Assembly (NCBI GenBank): GCA_964389025.1
Contig: CAYMCQ010000004.1
Coordinates: 1 to 64,000, forward strand
Reading direction: 5' to 3'
DNA length: 64,000 nucleotides
Source of the DNA: CAYMCQ01 sp964389025
Lineage (GTDB): Bacteria; Verrucomicrobiota; Verrucomicrobiia; Limisphaerales; CAYMCQ01
Part shown: positions 25,147-34,005 of the stretch, one piece after another
Layout: each line of letters begins with the position of its first letter
How positions within the stretch are numbered: the stretch's first letter is position 1
Made by a program: the position numbers and the translations under genes
Notes under the pieces: generated by a model
Database searches by the model: none
The model's input: the letters and a program-made list of their open reading frames with translations, nothing else
What the model was told of the DNA's origin: nothing

Positions 25147-25962
25147 TTACTTGCCAAATTCGAGATAGCCGAACCGGGTGGGTTGGTGGAAACCGGGCAA
25201 CCGCGCCGGAGACCAACTCAAGAGTTCCAACGGCATACCCTTGGTGCGGTTATAGCGGTAGAAATTTGCCCGCCAAACCTCCTTGGATTTCGGCGCGGAT
25301 TTGCCGAGGTCAGCAAATGGCAACCGGATTTCCACCTGCCAGTATTCGTCCCGGTCGCTGGAATCGTTGACCGTGCCTTTGACTTTGACGGCGTGCTTCA
25401 ATCCCCTGGCCGTGTAGCCCCATTCGCCACGATATTTCTTCGAGACGCCCTTTTCATCCAGATTGTTCTCCACGCTGGCGTCAAAGACCGCGTTCAGCGG
25501 ATTCCACTCGAATTCAAAGTAGGAGTTCAGACTTTTCGGCGTGACAAAAAATTCCACCACCTCCTCTTCCCAGAGATGATCATCACGGTTGGTGAACGTG
25601 GCTTGGATGTCCACATCGCGACACTTCCAACCCAGATACAACCCCTCGTCATCATACCAAAACCGCACTTCGGTATGCTCCCGCTCGCGCCCCGCGTCAT
25701 CGTTCAGATAAAAGGGCCGGAGCACCGCGGCCTTGGCCCACACCGGTTCGTTCAATTCGCCATCCACTTTGATGCGACCACGCAGCTTCGGCACAACGAC
25801 ACGCTTGGGCGCTGGGAGAGATTTGGGGTCGGGCGACGTGTCCGCGGCGTGTGAGGTCGCCAAGAGTGCGAGACCGAGGATGAAAACAATCACGGGAAAC
25901 TGCGACAACCGGAGACAGTAAAACCTTGAGGCGACTTGCGCAACCGGACGGATGGATTTCAT
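25147..25962 (-). CDS. Secreted CBM9-like carbohydrate-binding protein
   Basis: 271 residues from the ATG at 25962, which begins a signal-anchor-type leader (about residues 10-40). The body follows the CBM9-like fold seen in PVC secreted proteins: LRGRIKVDGELNEPVWAKA, EVRFWYDDEGLYLGWKCRD, WEEEVVEFFVTP, YFEFEWNPLNAVFD and WRANFYRYNR. These domains bind glycan ends or act as accessory domains of hydrolases; here it stands alone. It is 2 nt upstream of crcB, so the two are probably cotranscribed though functionally unrelated. Confidence 0.83.
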   Translation of the reverse strand: MKSIRPVAQVASRFYCLRLSQFPVIVFILGLALLATSHAADTSPDPKSLPAPKRVVVPKLRGRIKVDGELNEPVWAKAAVLRPFYLNDDAGREREHTEVRFWYDDEGLYLGWKCRDVDIQATFTNRDDHLWEEEVVEFFVTPKSLNSYFEFEWNPLNAVFDASVENNLDEKGVSKKYRGEWGYTARGLKHAVKVKGTVNDSSDRDEYWQVEIRLPFADLGKSAPKSKEVWRANFYRYNRTKGMPLELLSWSPARLPGFHQPTRFGYLEFGK

Positions 25963-26137
25963 GCGGCATTTTATTCGGCGGCGAGGGATTGGCAAGCCAT
26001 GAGCAAATCCACGGGCAACCGTTTCTTGACTCGCGCGCACCGGTTCCTATCATGCGCCTGCCTTGAGAATTCGGAAACCGAGGAGGCTCACGTTGACTCT
26101 TTTCCTGATTTCCTGAATTCCCAATTAAAAATGAATT

Positions 26138-27418
26138 ATGAGCAACATTGTTGATATCAAAGCGCGTGAAGTTCTTGATTCTCGCGGAAATCCCACCGTC
26201 GAAGCAGAAGTGATTCTTGTGGGCGGAGCGGTCGGTCTGGCTGCGGTGCCGTCGGGCGCGAGCACAGGCGAACACGAAGCCATCGAACTTCGCGACGGCG
26301 ACAAGAAACGTTTCAGCGGCAAGGGCGTCAGCAAAGCCGTCAAGAATGTCACCGAAAAAATTCTTCCGGCGCTCCGTGGCCAGGACGCGCTTGATCAAAT
26401 CACCGTTGACCGCATCATGATTGACCTCGACGGCACTGAAACGAAATCAAAACTCGGCGCGAACGCGATTCTCGCCGTCTCGCTTGCGAATGCGAAGGCC
26501 GCGGCTCAGGCGCTCGGAATGCCGCTCTTCAAATATCTCGGCGGGCCGAACGCGAAAGTTTTGCCGGTGCCGATGGCGAACGTCATCAACGGCGGCGCGC
26601 ACTCGGACGCGCCGATTGATTTCCAGGAATTCATGATAATGCCGCTCGGTTTGCCGACGTTCAGCGAAGGTTTGCGCGCGATTGTCGAAACGTTTCACGC
26701 GCTGAAATCCGTTTTGAAAAAGAAAGGTTGCAGTATCGCCGTCGGCGACGAAGGCGGTTTCGCGCCGAAGCTCAAAAGCGTGGAAGACGCGCTGGAAACC
26801 ATTCTGCAAGCCGTCAAGGATGCGGGTTACAAAGCGGGCAAAGACATTTATCTCACGCTCGATCCCGCCGCGTCCGAGTTTTACGTCGGTAACGCGAAAT
26901 ACACTTTCAAGAAAAGCACCGGCGAAACTGTGACCGGCAACGACCTCGTGAGCTTTTATGCGAAGCTCTGCAACAAATATCCAATCGTCAGCATCGAAGA
27001 CGGCTGCGGTGAAAGCGATTGGGCGACGTGGAAAAAACTCACCGACAAACTCGGCGATAAAGTCCAGCTCGTCGGCGACGATTTGTTCGTGACCAACGTG
27101 AAGTTTTTGCAGAAGGGAATTGATACCGGCACCGCGAATTCGATTCTTGTGAAGGTGAACCAAATCGGTTCGCTCACTGAAACGCTCGACGCCGTCTCGC
27201 TCGCGCAAACGAACAACTACACCGCCGTCCTCTCGCATCGCTCCGGCGAAACTGAAGACGCAACCATCGCCGACATCGCCGTAGCCACGAACTGCGGACA
27301 AATCAAAACGGGTTCGTTGAGCCGTTCGGATCGTCTCGCGAAATACAATCAGCTTCTGCGCATCGAAGAGTTTCTCGGCAAGAACGCCGTTTATGCGGGA
27401 ACGAGCGCGCTGCCGTAG
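26138..27418 (+). CDS. eno: Enolase
   Basis: 426 residues, standard length. It interconverts 2-phosphoglycerate and phosphoenolpyruvate. Landmarks are IKAREVLDSRGNPTVEAEV at the start, SGASTGEHEAIELRD, the catalytic Glu in AVGDEGGFAPKL, the metal ligands (DPAASEF, IEDG, GDDLFVTN) and the catalytic Lys in ILVKVNQIGSLTET with SHRSGETED. The start is at an ATG without an obvious Shine-Dalgarno sequence. A TTGACT at about 26093 might be a -35 box, not further supported. It is a single-gene unit flanked by a broken IS110. Confidence 0.98.
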   Translation: MSNIVDIKAREVLDSRGNPTVEAEVILVGGAVGLAAVPSGASTGEHEAIELRDGDKKRFSGKGVSKAVKNVTEKILPALRGQDALDQITVDRIMIDLDGTETKSKLGANAILAVSLANAKAAAQALGMPLFKYLGGPNAKVLPVPMANVINGGAHSDAPIDFQEFMIMPLGLPTFSEGLRAIVETFHALKSVLKKKGCSIAVGDEGGFAPKLKSVEDALETILQAVKDAGYKAGKDIYLTLDPAASEFYVGNAKYTFKKSTGETVTGNDLVSFYAKLCNKYPIVSIEDGCGESDWATWKKLTDKLGDKVQLVGDDLFVTNVKFLQKGIDTGTANSILVKVNQIGSLTETLDAVSLAQTNNYTAVLSHRSGETEDATIADIAVATNCGQIKTGSLSRSDRLAKYNQLLRIEEFLGKNAVYAGTSALP

Positions 27419-27540
27419 ATGCAATAGCCGCTGCCGGCTAGTAAGAAACTGGGCGTCTAAGTTACTGGAGCGCAGACGAGTTTGAAGCCCAGCGCGGCGG
27501 CGTTTTGTTCGAGGCGTTTCAACTTTTTCTTGCGCAGTTT

Positions 27541-28823
27541 TTATTCGTCAACTGCCCACACCGCCGGATCGTAGGCTTCGCAGTGTTTGATCAGATGCCA
27601 AAGGATGCGCGCCAGTTTGTGGGCCATGGCGGTGATGGCTTTGGGTGTGCCCAGCCGCGCTTTCCATCGCCGGAAACAATCCCCCAGATAGGTTTTGCTT
27701 TGCCACAAGGCTTGCGCTGCCAGCCTCAACGCCTCGGCGGCGCGGCTCTTTACGTCACGCGCTTTGACTGAAATCACTCGCCCGCCGGTGATCCGGTTGT
27801 CCGGGCACAGCTCCAGCCTTGAGGCAAAACTCTTGGCGGTGGCAAAGCGGTTCACGAAGTCGGGTCCCAACTCTCCAAAGAGCACCATGGCCGTGTTGGC
27901 TTGAATGCCCGGCATTTGGGTCAAATCCACGCCGGCAATGCGGTAAAGTTCCGTGCGTGCGTCGAACTTTGGCTCGTTGGCATGCGGTTTCTTGTGTCGC
28001 AGCGTCGAGGGCGGCGGCGGATTTTCACTCACGTTGACTTTGCTCTCGAAGCGCGCCATCACCCGCTCGATCTCCCCGTCGCAATCCGCAATCAGTGTCT
28101 GGTAATGCCGCCACGTCGCCAGGGCTTGTCACAATGCGAACAAATGTTCTTCCCGCCAGTCGCCCTGCAAGCTGCGCGTGATCGTGTCCTGTGAAGCTTT
28201 GATGCGGTGGTCTTTGAGCGCGGCCAGCTTTTGGCCGTCGCGTTGGCCGTTCAGCACCGCGTCCAGAATCGCCAGGCCCGTCACGCCCACCACGTCGCTG
28301 ATCACGTTGTGGATTTGAATGTTCATTTGCGTGAGCGCTTGTGCAAGCGCATCACCTGTTGCGCCGCGTAGCGCACGAGGTTGGCGCGATGCCGCAAGAG
28401 CGAGCGCACCGCGCACACCGCTTCGCGCGGCCGAAAGCTCGCGCGCAGCAAACCGACCGAGTGCAGGTATTGCAGCCACTGGCAATCGCTCACGTCGGTC
28501 TTGCGTCCCGGAAGATTTTTGCAGTGCCGGGCGTTGACCAGGCAGACTTCGACTCCAGCGGCTTCCAGAATTTGAAACAGCACAACCCAATAGACGCCCG
28601 TGGACTCCGTCGCCACCGTGCGCACGCCACAGCGCCCCAACCAGTCCCGCAACTTGAGCAGGTCGTCGGTAAACGTGGTGAAGGTGCGCACCGGTTTAGG
28701 GTCGGCGTCCCACGGCACGGCCACTTGAATCTGCGTGGCTCCGATGTCTATGCCCGCAGCGTGCGGATGCAGCGTGGGCAGTTGAGTGTTGGTGTTGGTT
28801 TTGATTTTGTGGATGATGGTCAT
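27541..28823 (-). pseudogene. IS110-family transposase, broken by a frameshift and a stop
   Basis: The N-terminal part starts at 28823 (MTIIHKIKTNT) with the DEDD nuclease residues in AAGIDIGATQIQVAV, ATESTGVYW and GRKTDVSDCQWLQ. The C-terminal Transposase_20 part is at 27541-28062 (LYRIAGVDLTQMPGIQANTA, then CPDNRITGGRVIS). Near 28338 one base is missing in a CACAAGCG context, shifting frame, and a TGA at 28129-28131 interrupts the second frame. Bases 28063-28128 connect the pieces in the same frame. The serine usually seen in the SGG-type motif is Thr here. The element cannot make a full recombinase. Confidence 0.88.
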
Positions 28824-29138
28824 AGCTTGCCTTTCGTTGAGTTGAGTGGCAGGCGGACGGCCCGAAGCGTGTTGAGGCAAGTGAGACAGTCTCGTAATCG
28901 GGATGCCCCGAAAGCTTTCGGGGCTCACCAGTGACTTGCACGGCGGCTTCGGAACCACGCTAATACACGGGCTTTGACACAAGCACCATTGGCTGGCCGG
29001 TTTACTTGCCGCCGCCCGCCGCCGCAAAGCAAACCGCTCGAACGCTCATGAACGCAAGCCCGTTTCTTTTGTCATTGCCCCGCCTCGGAGGCGGTTGGAG
29101 TGCTAATAAGGAGATAGGCCGCGAACTAAGTTCGCGCT
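28824..29138. other. Non-coding flank of the IS110 element
   Basis: About 315 bases upstream of the IS110 transposase start, up to the acpS stop. It contains a strong hairpin GCCCCGAAAGCTTTCGGGGC at 28902-28921 and a second GC-rich hairpin CCCCGCCTCGGAGGCGG near 29079. Elements of the IS110 group encode a structured guide (bridge) RNA in this position, so the part nearest the gene may be its relic. Beyond about 29010 no feature is recognised. Confidence 0.4.
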
Positions 29139-29516
29139 TCACAAACTTTCCAGCACCGCCACCGCCGTCGCGTGAATTTCCGTGTGGCTCAGGCTGATGA
29201 GCGCGCGCGCCTTCCGTTTTTCCAGCAACTCTTTTCCCTTGCCGTGCAGCACCACGAACGGCTCGCCGGATTCTTTGCGGCAAATTTCCATGTCGTGCCA
29301 GCCAAGCGCCGCGCCGATGCCCGTGCCGAACGCTTTTGAGATCGCCTCCTTGCCCGCGAACCGCGCGGCCAGAAACGGCGCGGGATTCTTGTGCGAGAGG
29401 CAATAGGCGATCTCCGCCGGATGCAAAATGCGGTTGAGAAATCGCTCGCCAAATTTCTCGTGCGACGCCGCGACGCGCGAGACTTCGATGATGTCAATGC
29501 CAATTCCTAAAATCAT
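29139..29516 (-). CDS. acpS: Holo-[acyl-carrier-protein] synthase
   Basis: 125 residues from the ATG at 29516 (MILGIGIDIIEVSRV). It transfers 4'-phosphopantetheine from CoA to acyl carrier protein. Magnesium-site Asp in GIGIDIIE and Glu in FLAARFAGKEAISKAFGTG are present, as is LISLSHTEIHATAVAVLE at the C-terminus. Another ATG lies two codons upstream, but the family begins here. It follows pdxJ, as in many bacteria, separated by a heptamer repeat. Confidence 0.96.
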   Translation of the reverse strand: MILGIGIDIIEVSRVAASHEKFGERFLNRILHPAEIAYCLSHKNPAPFLAARFAGKEAISKAFGTGIGAALGWHDMEICRKESGEPFVVLHGKGKELLEKRKARALISLSHTEIHATAVAVLESL

Positions 29517-29590
29517 GTCCAAAGTCTAATGTCCAAAGTCTAAAGTCAGCAGCCCAAGCAGAATCCGACTTTACGCTTTGGACTTTGGAC
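29517..29590. repeat. Heptamer inverted repeat between acpS and pdxJ
   Basis: The left arm carries GTCCAAAGTCTAATGTCCAA and further AAAGTCT/AAAGTCA units; the right arm is GACTTTACGCTTTGGACTTT with GGAC. Arms are built of 7-nt variants of AAAGTCC and are largely reverse complementary. The right end touches the pdxJ stop codon and the left end overlaps the acpS upstream region. Confidence 0.85.
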
Positions 29591-30426
29591 TATCCTCGAT
29601 AATTCTTCATCAACGCCAGCATTTCCTTCACCGCCGCCGACAACCCGACAAAAACTGAACGGCTCACGATGCTGTGGCCGATGTTCAATTCGACGAGATG
29701 CGGCACGCGATGGAGCGTCTGCAGGTTTTTGTAGTTCAATCCGTGGCCGGCGTTGACTTGGATGCCGAGCGAGTGCGCCAGTTTCGCGGCGGAAATCAAT
29801 CGCTCCAACTCGATTGCCGATCGCCGATCGCCAATAGCCGATGGTTTGCTGCCTGTCGACGATGCGCCTCCAGCGGTTTGCGATTGGCCTTCGCTGATCG
29901 ACGATTGCTTATTGGCGATTGGCGATTCAGAAAAACTTTCAGCAAACGAACCAGTGTGCAGTTCGACAAACTGCGCTCCGATTTTTGACGCAGCTTCAAT
30001 TTGTGCCGGGTCAGGCGCGATGAACAGGCTGGTTTCGATTCCGGCGTCGGTCATTTTTTTGCGCGTCTCGGTCAGCGCGCGGACATTTCCCGCCGCGTCG
30101 AGTCCGCCTTCGGTCGTCACTTCCTGACGGCGCTCCGGCACGAGGCAAACGATTTCGGGCTTGAGCTTGAGCGCGATGGAAACGATCTCCGGCGCGTTGG
30201 CCATTTCGAGATTCAATCGTGTCTTCACAACTTCCCGCAATTTCCAAACGTCGCGGTCTTGAATATGGCGTCGGTCTTCGCGCAAATGAACAGTGATGCC
30301 ATGCGCGCCGGCGGCCTCGCAAACTTTCGCGGCCTCGATAACGTCCGGCTCGCCGCGCTCGCACTGGCGATAGCGCGCTTCGCGCAGCGTGGCGACGTGG
30401 TCAATGTTGACGCCGAGTTTGAGCAT
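29590..30426 (-). CDS. pdxJ: Pyridoxine 5'-phosphate synthase with repeat-derived insert
   Basis: 278 residues against about 243 for the Escherichia coli enzyme. It condenses 1-deoxyxylulose 5-phosphate with 3-amino-2-oxopropyl phosphate in vitamin B6 synthesis. Canonical parts are LGVNIDHVATLREARY, GAHGITVHLREDRRHI, CLVPERRQEVTTEGGLD, VELHTGSFA and VNAGHGLNYKN. The extra residues lie between about 165 and 206 (SESPIANKQSS through SAIGDRRSAI), a hydrophilic stretch encoded by a heptamer repeat block at 29812-29932. The insert falls between the HTG loop and the following helix, so the enzyme may still fold. Confidence 0.95.
   Translation of the reverse strand: MLKLGVNIDHVATLREARYRQCERGEPDVIEAAKVCEAAGAHGITVHLREDRRHIQDRDVWKLREVVKTRLNLEMANAPEIVSIALKLKPEIVCLVPERRQEVTTEGGLDAAGNVRALTETRKKMTDAGIETSLFIAPDPAQIEAASKIGAQFVELHTGSFAESFSESPIANKQSSISEGQSQTAGGASSTGSKPSAIGDRRSAIELERLISAAKLAHSLGIQVNAGHGLNYKNLQTLHRVPHLVELNIGHSIVSRSVFVGLSAAVKEMLALMKNYRG
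29812..29932. repeat. In-frame heptamer repeat block inside pdxJ
   Basis: Arms composed of variants of CGATCGC, CGATTGG and CCAATAG, for example GCCGATCGCCGATCGCCAAT at about 29817 and TTGGCGATTGGCGATTCAG at 29912-29930, run in opposing orientation. The block replaces no conserved PdxJ residue and adds about 40 codons without a stop. Confidence 0.82.
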
Positions 30427-30441
30427 GGTGTGGCTAGAGTT

Positions 30442-32052
30442 TTATCGGCGTAGAATTCGTCGCGAGTCTGAATGCGGCGGGATTTGACGACCGAAAGCCG
30501 GAAAATTCGTCGAATCGAGCCAATGCACGAGGAAGACGAGTTCGACGGCGGTGAAGCCAGCGTTGGATTTGCGTTCGACCAGAAGCTGGTCGGGTTTTGC
30601 AAGGGTGATTTCGGTGATGGTGTTGCCGCATCTTTGGGTGAGCGCAGCGAGGAATTTTTGGCCGGATGCGGAAATCTTGAAGCGATTCCTGCCGCTTACA
30701 AGGTCGGGCAGTTGAGAGAGGTTCTGCCATTGAATAATGCGCGGGCCAGTGATTTCCCAATCGTAATAGACGAGGTTTGTGCGGGCATTGAGTTCGGAGA
30801 GCAGTTCATCCGGGACTGTTTTCTTGTGGAGGCTTCTGGGAAAAAGTCCGGCAAACAAAAATTCGCCCGACGGTTCTTTGACCGGCTGAAGAAACGGCGC
30901 GACAATCGGCACGATTCCCTGCCAGACCAAACCCGACTCGTCAGCGGCCCAGGCAATTTTCCCGACCTGACGATGAAACAAATTTGAACTTAGCGACGAC
31001 ATGAGTTTCGGCGCGATGCGTTTGAGCGTGTTGGTGGGATCGTCGCAGGCGGCCATCACGTAGCTCTGCAGGGGAATCTGCTCCAGCGCCCAAAAGTAAA
31101 TCTGGTTCGGCGCGGGATGAAGGTCGTAGTCGTGGATGGCGGGAAATTTCTCCAAATACGAGCGGGCACCGCGCAAGGCGGTGAAGCTCACGAGCGGCTC
31201 GCGGATCGTGTTCGTGGGAACACGCCACGGCTCCAGTTGCAAATCGAATTTCTCCGGCGCAGTCAGCGTGAGCCGCGTTTTCAAGTCTTCGCCCTTGCTG
31301 GTGACGCTCAATTGAAATTGCGCGCGGGCAACCGGCTCGGGCAACTTGAGCCATGATTTCAACCACGACAGATCACCGGTGATTTCGAGCGGCGCGTTTG
31401 GAGTTGCGGTGGTTGGCCGACCGTTTTTTTGAATTGAGGCGAGAGTTTCCTTCTGAAACGGCAACTCATCCTGACCGATTCCGAGGACAACCCATTCACC
31501 GGCGCGCGAGAAACGAAACAGATTCGGCGCGTGATGTTTTGTCAATTCCCACTGTCCCGTCTTGTCCCGCGCAACGGCCACGCCGGTCCACGTTTGCAAA
31601 ATGGTTGCGAGGCTCGTGCTCCAGAATTTCGCGCGGTCGGGAGGCAGGCGGATGGCAAAAACAAATTCCGGCGTGGCGTTCGTGCCGCGCAACTCGGCAA
31701 AAAACTCGGAGCGAAGAACATCGTCGAGCAGCGGACGGATCGTCGAAGCAAAATCGTTCGTGCCGGAAATGTGCCGTTGATAGAATTGAAACGGCGCGCG
31801 CGCGAGTTTCTCAAAAATCTGATTTTGGAATTCCTTCGTTTCAGGCTGCGACGCGATATCCTTGAGAATGGAAGCATTTGTGCCGGCAAATAATTTTTCC
31901 GTCCCGGCGAAATGAATCCGCAGCAGAGGCTCGGGCGAGATAGTTTGAGACGGTTGAGCGCCCGGCGTGGAATGTCCTTCGTCTGATTTTTTCCCGCAAG
32001 CAGCGACGAGAACGATGGCCAGAGACAGAATTAAGATGACAGCGCGTCGCAT
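30442..32052 (-). CDS. Predicted lipoprotein of unknown function
   Basis: 536 residues from the ATG at 32052, which opens a lipoprotein signal (MRRAVILILSLAIVLVAACGKK, lipobox Cys near residue 19). The rest is a soluble exported protein with many Thr/Asn, segments such as LLRIHFAGTEKLFAGTNAS and repeated alpha/beta patterns, and no recognised catalytic motif. Similar long lipoproteins occur in Verrucomicrobia without assigned role. It is 15 nt upstream of pdxJ on the same strand and may be cotranscribed. Confidence 0.75.
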   Translation of the reverse strand: MRRAVILILSLAIVLVAACGKKSDEGHSTPGAQPSQTISPEPLLRIHFAGTEKLFAGTNASILKDIASQPETKEFQNQIFEKLARAPFQFYQRHISGTNDFASTIRPLLDDVLRSEFFAELRGTNATPEFVFAIRLPPDRAKFWSTSLATILQTWTGVAVARDKTGQWELTKHHAPNLFRFSRAGEWVVLGIGQDELPFQKETLASIQKNGRPTTATPNAPLEITGDLSWLKSWLKLPEPVARAQFQLSVTSKGEDLKTRLTLTAPEKFDLQLEPWRVPTNTIREPLVSFTALRGARSYLEKFPAIHDYDLHPAPNQIYFWALEQIPLQSYVMAACDDPTNTLKRIAPKLMSSLSSNLFHRQVGKIAWAADESGLVWQGIVPIVAPFLQPVKEPSGEFLFAGLFPRSLHKKTVPDELLSELNARTNLVYYDWEITGPRIIQWQNLSQLPDLVSGRNRFKISASGQKFLAALTQRCGNTITEITLAKPDQLLVERKSNAGFTAVELVFLVHWLDSTNFPAFGRQIPPHSDSRRILRR

Positions 32053-32216
32053 AGAGCTTTTTTGTCTGCCAAAGAACGCGCCGTTTGGCAATTCCATTCA
32101 ACAAATTCTTCCGTTTTTTAAATGACAAACGGGAGTTTACACCCTATTGTCTGCTGGTTGTAAGGTGGTAGAAACTTCGCCGAATATTTTTTCGGCTAAA
32201 AGAAAGGACTCTCGAT

Positions 32217-32477
32217 ATGGCAAAGATCGTCAAGACCAACAGCGGTGGCCATTCGGCTCAACCTTCACAGGAAGAAATCGCCAAACGCGCTTATGAAATC
32301 TACGAGCGGAACGGCTGTCAGCACGGATGTGAAATGGAAAACTGGCTCGCTGCGGAAGCTGAATTGAAGGCAACTGCGCAAAAGCAAGAGGCTGCCCGGC
32401 GTCCGCACGCGATGCCGATGAGTGCTCCGCCGCCGATTCAGCGACGCCAACCGCCCGTGATGGCCCGAGGACGTTAA
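32217..32477 (+). CDS. DUF2934 protein
   Basis: 86 residues, preceded by AAAGGA at 32203-32208 with 8-nt spacing to the ATG. The core PSQEEIAKRAYEIYERNGCQHGCEMENWLAAEAEL is the DUF2934 motif, a short helical unit found in plant-associated and soil bacteria, followed by a disordered Pro/Arg/Gln-rich tail. Function unknown; nothing in the neighbourhood suggests one. An antisense frame of similar length exists but lacks family features. Confidence 0.87.
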   Translation: MAKIVKTNSGGHSAQPSQEEIAKRAYEIYERNGCQHGCEMENWLAAEAELKATAQKQEAARRPHAMPMSAPPPIQRRQPPVMARGR

Positions 32478-32859
32478 GACGAAGTTGGATTTGCAACGCG
32501 GTAGTGAAGCCGCCGCTCAATGGTTTTTCGAGACGGCAAAGTGGATGGTCTGATTTCCCTTCAGCAAAGAAGTATCAATTGCCCCTTTGTCATCTGCTTG
32601 AAACGGCGGGTGGGGGAACGCTTGCGCAGAGACAATAGTCGCTGAAATAGCTTTTCAGGAAGCGCTGAATAAAGAGACGTTCGCATTTTTTACCCGCTGA
32701 TTTGCAGGCAATCAGTCGCAAATTGGAAATGGTTGGTGATTTATTTAGCACTTCCTTCAGCCGTCCGGCACGCGAGCGCGAAACAACTCGTTCTCTGATA
32801 ACACAACACCTGCATCGCGAATCATTTGCCTCGTCGCGAAACTCAACTAAACTCCGCCC
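32478..32859. other. Gene-free interval before the HAD-Nudix gene
   Basis: 382 bases with no recognisable gene, RNA or repeat. An antisense frame that runs through it (32590-34320) has no family character and mirrors the genes on the plus strand. The HAD-Nudix promoter presumably lies near its right end. Confidence 0.5.
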
Positions 32860-33939
32860 GTGATTCGCAACATTATTTTTGATTGGTCGGGAACTTTGGT
32901 GGACGATTTGCCGGCGGTTTGGAAGGCGACGAACTTTGTTCTCACTCAGGCCGAGCGCGAGGAATTGACGCTCGAACAATTCCGCGCGGAGTTTTGCCTG
33001 CCGTTCACGAAATTCTACGACCGCTTCGTGCCTCACATTCCGCTGCCGCAACTCGAGGAATGGTTTCACAAACAGTTTCGCGCCGCGCAGGATTCGGTCA
33101 TCGAACTGCCGCACGCGCGCGAGTTTCTGGAGTTTTGCGCGGGGCGAAAAATCCGGATGTTCCTCCTCAGCACCGTTCACGAAAATCATTTTGCAGTGCA
33201 GGCGACGACGACTGGCTTCGACCGCTTCCTCGAAAAACCCTACCTCGGCGTGCTTGACAAGCGCCTGAAAATCCTCGGCATCCTTGAAGAAAATAATCTG
33301 CGCGCCGACGAAACCATTTTCATCGGCGACATGCAGCACGACATTGAGACGGCGAAGCACGGCGGAGTTTTTTCCTGCGCCGTGCTGACGGGCTACAACA
33401 GCCTTGACCAGCTTCGCGCCGCAGAACCGGACGTCATCGTCGAACACCTCGGCGAGTTGAAGGAAATCCTCGAGCGCAGCGGATTTCAAATGATGCATGG
33501 TAGTGCCGACCTGCGGGTCGGCCCGGACGCGCCGCAGCGCGTCCCGACCGTGACAGTGGGCGCGCTGATTTTCAACGACGCGGGCGAAGTGTTGGTGGTC
33601 CGCACGCACAAATGGTCGGACTTGTGGGGCATTCCCGGCGGCAAGGTGAAATGGGCCGAGCCATCGGTGGGCGCGTTGCGACGCGAAATCAAAGAGGAAA
33701 CAAACCTCGACATCAGCGACGCGAAGTTCGCGCTCGTGCAGGATTGCATTCACTCGAAGGAATTTTATCGGGACGCGCATTTTGTCTTGCTGAATTACAC
33801 GGCGCGCGCGAATGGAAAGTCGGAAGTGAAGTTGAACGGCGAGGCGCGCGAATTCAAATGGGTCAAACCCGAAGCCGCGCTGAAAATGAAATTGAACCAG
33901 CCGACGCGAACATTGATCGAGGCCGTCCAAAAAAAGTAG
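32860..33939 (+). CDS. HAD hydrolase-Nudix hydrolase fusion protein
   Basis: 359 residues from a GTG. Residues 1-212 are a haloacid-dehalogenase phosphatase: motif I IIFDWSGTLVDD (Asp nucleophile near residue 8), motif II LLSTVHENH and motif IV FIGDMQHDIETA. Residues 231-359 are a Nudix hydrolase with the box GKVKWAEPSVGALRREIKEET (G5xE7xREUxEE form), implying cleavage of a nucleoside diphosphate derivative. The two are joined by SADLRVGPDAPQRVPT (214-230), encoded by a 51-bp dispersed repeat. The TAG stop lies inside another repeat. Substrates are unknown. Confidence 0.9.
   Translation: MIRNIIFDWSGTLVDDLPAVWKATNFVLTQAEREELTLEQFRAEFCLPFTKFYDRFVPHIPLPQLEEWFHKQFRAAQDSVIELPHAREFLEFCAGRKIRMFLLSTVHENHFAVQATTTGFDRFLEKPYLGVLDKRLKILGILEENNLRADETIFIGDMQHDIETAKHGGVFSCAVLTGYNSLDQLRAAEPDVIVEHLGELKEILERSGFQMMHGSADLRVGPDAPQRVPTVTVGALIFNDAGEVLVVRTHKWSDLWGIPGGKVKWAEPSVGALRREIKEETNLDISDAKFALVQDCIHSKEFYRDAHFVLLNYTARANGKSEVKLNGEAREFKWVKPEAALKMKLNQPTRTLIEAVQKK
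33499..33549. repeat. 51-bp dispersed repeat forming the HAD-Nudix linker
   Basis: Ungapped match to the reverse complement of 21415-21465 with six differences. It is exactly 17 codons, contains the inner palindromes GCCGACC/GGTCGGC and GGACGCG/CGCGTCC, and encodes a Pro/Arg-rich linker. It separates two complete domains. Confidence 0.85.
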
Positions 33940-34003
33940 CAGCCGACGTGAGGAGGCGCTGACCAATCTTTTTGAAATGAGCCTCCTTACGTCGGCTGCT
34001 ACG
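33936..34003. repeat. Palindromic element between the HAD-Nudix gene and folB
   Basis: The left arm GTAGCAGCCGACGTGAGGAG and the right arm CTCCTTACGTCGGCTGCTAC pair with few mismatches around a short loop. It is the compact version of the element inside the ABC ATPase gene at 6628-6723. Its left end supplies the TAG stop of the upstream gene and its right end is 2 nt from the folB start, so the folB initiation region lies in the element. Confidence 0.88.
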
Positions 34004-34005
34004 TA

